The translations under genes were made by a program, and so were the position numbers. From the NCBI RefSeq assembly GCF_003473485.1, contig NC_053049.1, positions 30,029,292-30,093,291 of the forward strand: DNA of 64,000 bases. The letters run 5' to 3'. Positions within the stretch are counted from its first letter, which is position 1; every line of letters starts with the position of its first letter. Below, in pieces: positions 61,216 to 64,000 of the stretch. This DNA is from Medicago truncatula. Its lineage: Eukaryota > Streptophyta > Magnoliopsida > Fabales > Fabaceae. The notes beneath the pieces are model-generated. The model was not told where the DNA came from. It saw only the letters and a list, made by a program, of their open reading frames with translations, and did no database searches.

Positions 61216-62014
61216 GACATACGTGACAGAGTCAATTAGGTCACATAATATGAGACAGAATGAGTATAAATTTGAAAAAAGTTAACCAATATTTTGTGGC
61301 ACTCTTTAATGACCTTAAATTGTAAATTTTTACAAAAAATTGTGTAATTAGTGCATTGAAAATTGAAATATTTCACTTTTAAAAAAATAATATCTTAATT
61401 TAGTATCATTAAAAAATATCTTAAAGACACTCATTAGCAAAATCCAATAAATTTTAATATTTTCCTAAGATAAGAAATGTTGAATTGAATGTCACATTAC
61501 CACTGCTTAGATGGCAAAAGACTCAACACATTTATACGTTGGAGTGACAGATTCAAACCTACGATACTCTTTTTTTTTTAATTTAGTCTACGAGTTTTAC
61601 TTTTTTTTTTTTTTTTTTTTTACAAAATATATACGAGTTTTACTGTTATAGACTATTTGACAAATTTTTTTTTTTTTTTAAAGTTTTTAAGAAATTAAAT
61701 GAACAATTTTTAAAACAACAGTATTTCTATATTATATAAGATCATGAGATGTTATTGAATTGGTGTGATAAAATCATGTCAAAGATTCCTCAAAAAAATC
61801 ATGTCAAAGTTAACAGCACGGTTTCTTGCCTGTTGTTACATGATCATCAGTAGTAATGTGTGTTGTCTTCTTCTCTTTGTTCTCACATTGCACACAACAT
61901 CTGCCTTTGTCTTTCATTTTCAAGGATGATTGCACAATGTACAATGTGTCGCCTCATTATTCAAACTGAATCACTAGTGTTTGATTTTCTTTTTTCTCTC
62001 TATTGTTTTTAAGG
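61216..62014. other. AT-rich intergenic DNA, no gene seen
   Basis: It has long T runs at 61,569-61,621 and 61,664-61,680 and no supported frame. Confidence 0.4.
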
Positions 62015-62245
62015 GTCTTGCTAACGGCTGCAGTTATGGTGCATAAGGAAATCCTTATGCACCCTGCATAAATCCAAAAATGGTTTATGTAAGTTGTATT
62101 CCAAAACCATTAGATGTACTTAATGGTTTCCAGCACCCTGCATATATCATAGTATGTTTTGTATAAAATTATGCCAAAACCATTTTGCTGTGGAAATAGT
62201 TTCTGTGAGTTGTACTCCAAAACCATTTATGAATTTATGCACCCC

Positions 62246-62409
62246 TTGCTAACTGGTGCCCTCAAGACAATGGTTAAAGAATCTACAAATAAAAATTGTT
62301 TTGGAAATATAAGATATTACTTTTGATAAAATAATAATTACACAACTTTTTCATGAAAATTTACTTGTTTTAGATGCGTAACCATTGTCCTTGGGGCACA
62401 GGTTATCAT
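62246..62409. mobile_element. Small MITE with TTGCTAAC/TGATAACC ends
   Basis: TTGCTAACTGGTGCCCTCAA pairs with an inverted ATGATAACCTGTGCCCCAAG. The adjoining ACAATGGTTAAAGAATC pairs with ACAATGGTTACGCATC. Same end type as 59,167-59,329. Text upstream (62,015-62,245) repeats ATGCACC and CCAAAACCATT motifs and may be another related element. Confidence 0.6.
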
Positions 62410-62824
62410 TCTCATGCTTTTAATTAATAAATATAGAGACAAAGAAAGCTGTCCCAAAATATATAATGTGTGTCATATATAATATTTTGAAAACTGCTCT
62501 TCTTTTTAAAAGCAACCATACACCAAGTAATGCAACCCAAATAACCGCATCAGGTTCGATTGGCATCTTTCTTATAAAACTCAAAGCTTAATCTAAAAGA
62601 CCAGCTATTCCCAAAAAAATCAACCATACACCTATAATGATCAATTTGAGGCACATTTGAATAAATGATCAACCATTGATTTGAAATACAAAAAAAAAAA
62701 AAGAACCAACTTTAACCAAACCCATATGAGCACAAGCAGACAATATCCTGACAAAAATAACCCCGTCCTCTTCTTATTTAGACCATGCCATACACGTTGG
62801 ATCAATAATACCCTCCCACAAATC

Positions 62825-62830
62825 TATATA
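62825..62830 (+). promoter_or_regulatory. Likely TATA box of the small peptide gene
   Basis: CTATATAAG lies about 100 bp upstream of the ATG at 62,925, a normal distance for a plant leader of about 65-70 nt. Confidence 0.65.
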
Positions 62831-62924
62831 AGAACAAACATTATCCCTTTCTTCTCATAAAATCTCAAAGAAAATATTCATTCTCCTTCCTTATACTTAA
62901 TTAGCTCTTGCAATTTATCAAGCT

Positions 62925-63101
62925 ATGGCTCCAAATAAATCCCTAATCATATTATTTATTTTGGTTGTGACCTTATCAAGCATGATCATGAGCTTTGAAG
63001 CTCGCCATCTTTTGGAAGAAGGAAAAAAACCAGATATGAAAGCCCTAATTGAGAAATTTCTCCATCTTTCGCAAATAACCACACCGCCACCTTCAACTTA
63101 A
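62925..63101 (+). CDS. Small predicted secreted peptide, 58 residues
   Basis: The frame is shorter than typical ORF cut-offs but has a good TATA box and leader. Residues 1 to about 26 are a strong signal peptide: a Lys at position 5, a hydrophobic core LIILFILVVTLSSMIM and a likely cleavage after SFEA, followed by RHLLEEGKK. The mature part has a short amphipathic stretch (MKALIEKFLHLSQ) and ends TTPPPST. It has no cysteine, so it is not a defensin or a nodule-specific cysteine-rich peptide. The organisation (signal peptide, EARxLL, short C-terminal peptide) resembles precursors of plant signalling peptides, but I cannot place it in CLE, CEP, RGF or PIP families. Function unknown. Confidence 0.7.
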   Translation: MAPNKSLIILFILVVTLSSMIMSFEARHLLEEGKKPDMKALIEKFLHLSQITTPPPST

Positions 63102-63312
63102 ATACTACTTTTTCACTTGTTACAATTCATCATTATTTCTTTATTGTGTGGCAGAATTGCTTTTCTTTTTTTACAAGAGTGTGACAGAATTACTGAAGGT
63201 TATTATTATGAATTTATGAAGATGGTATCTTTGTTTTATGGTGTGAGAAGCATGTAATTATTTTCCTTTTTTTATTTATAAATTTGGCACTAATGCTTGT
63301 AATTTCTCTTGG

Positions 63313-63367
63313 TGGGACCCCTTCCCGAACCCTGCGTATGCGGGAGCTTTAGTGCACCGGGTTGTCC
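63313..63367 (+). mobile_element. Au-type SINE 3' fragment
   Basis: The text GGGACCCCTTCCCGAACCCT, then GCGTATGCGGGAGCTTTAGT and GCACCGGGTTG is the 3' end of an Au-family SINE. The 5' promoter half is absent. It lies about 210 bp downstream of the small peptide gene, possibly near its polyadenylation site. Confidence 0.75.
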
Positions 63368-63369
63368 TT

Positions 63370-64000
63370 ATACAGATTTTGTATTACACGTTTATATATG
63401 ACTAGATCGCGTGACCAGTACTATCGCACGGGTCAATGATGAGCATGATATATTAGCAATTTAGAACTACAATATCACATGAATATATATTAAAATAATG
63501 TGAAATATATTACAATTGAAACTTCATTCCAATATCGCATCGGTAAACTACATTTGACATTACATCTACATCTTCAATTTTTTTTCGTCAATTACAGGGA
63601 TCTTCAAGCCTTTCCTTGGAAGCACATATAGTTGTCCATGAGAGAAAGATGATTGTACAGTAGATATACTTCCAGGATGTCTAAGAGATCGCCTTGACTT
63701 TTATTATTGTTGTCCACTAATATCTCCATAAAATATGGATATAGAACTAAAAAAGATGCACATATTATTATTGTTGTACAAATTTGAGTTTTGGCGATGA
63801 AATCCAATGATGCGTGACTGCTGCATCTAATGCATAGGCTTGATACATTTCAAATCTTCATCATATATAGAAGAAGATCTTGATCATCATGTAGAAGTGC
63901 ACGTTCCTATGAATTTGATTACATTTTTTTGGGCAATGCATTCTTGACATAGAGTAGGCTATAGTGTTATAATTAACATGGAAGGGCAATGCATTCTTGA
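63370..64000. other. AT-rich right edge, no gene supported
   Basis: A frame at 63,604-63,807 on the minus strand has no recognisable motif. The 16-bp text GGGCAATGCATTCTTG occurs near 63,932 and 63,984, a short direct repeat. Confidence 0.4.

Overview
This window looks like nuclear DNA of a dicot plant, most probably a papilionoid legume of the Medicago/Trifolium type. The reasons are intron-containing plant genes with GT-AG junctions, AT-rich intergenic DNA full of MITEs, SINE tails and LINE debris, and a nuclear tRNA-Glu gene. The species is an inference, since no search could be run. The true genes are few and their exons are mostly short; most long open frames are chance or repeat-derived.

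Layout. 1-1011 (-): N-terminal 337 codons of a gamma-type phosphatidylinositol 4-kinase, running off the left edge, with a promoter containing G-boxes near 2.0-2.5 kb. About 3.06-16 kb: block 1 of an array of degenerate ~0.2-kb exon-like repeats (types A and B), all in one orientation and mixed with two captured fragments of the Pol V largest-subunit gene (NRPE1-like). 16.8-18.65 kb: decayed LINE. 19,590-25,627 (-): a complete nine-exon D-aminoacyl-tRNA deacylase gene (GEK1/DTD2) with transposons in its introns. 26.35-29.7 kb: plant-mobile-domain gene fragment split by a 2.98-kb solo LTR with a perfect 5-bp target duplication. 32,028-32,099 (-): tRNA-Glu(TTC). 32.9-33.9 kb: broken partial copy of the deacylase gene. 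About 34.15-45.3 kb: block 2 of the array, including a ~3.4-kb tandem duplication. 45.5-47 kb: RNase H-like retroelement debris and a hAT-type element. 47,579-51,167 (+): complete seven-exon TRAX (translin-associated factor X) gene. 51.7-60.6 kb: sulfotransferase cluster with one intact gene, one copy broken by a 5-bp duplication, one internally deleted copy and one short scrap. 62,925-63,101 (+): small predicted secreted peptide gene.

The conserved genes do housekeeping jobs: phosphoinositide synthesis, removal of D-amino acids from tRNA, translin/TRAX RNA processing and PAPS-dependent sulfonation. They do not form one pathway. From memory, the same families (sulfotransferases, TRAX, GEK1, PI4K-gamma) sit in this order on Arabidopsis chromosome 2, so the window is probably a syntenic segment expanded by repeats.

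The least explained feature is the A/B array: 28 recognisable copies in two blocks on either side of the deacylase gene, with NRPE1 pieces inserted. I do not recognise the parent gene. The array looks like exon debris of a tandemly duplicated minus-strand gene family.
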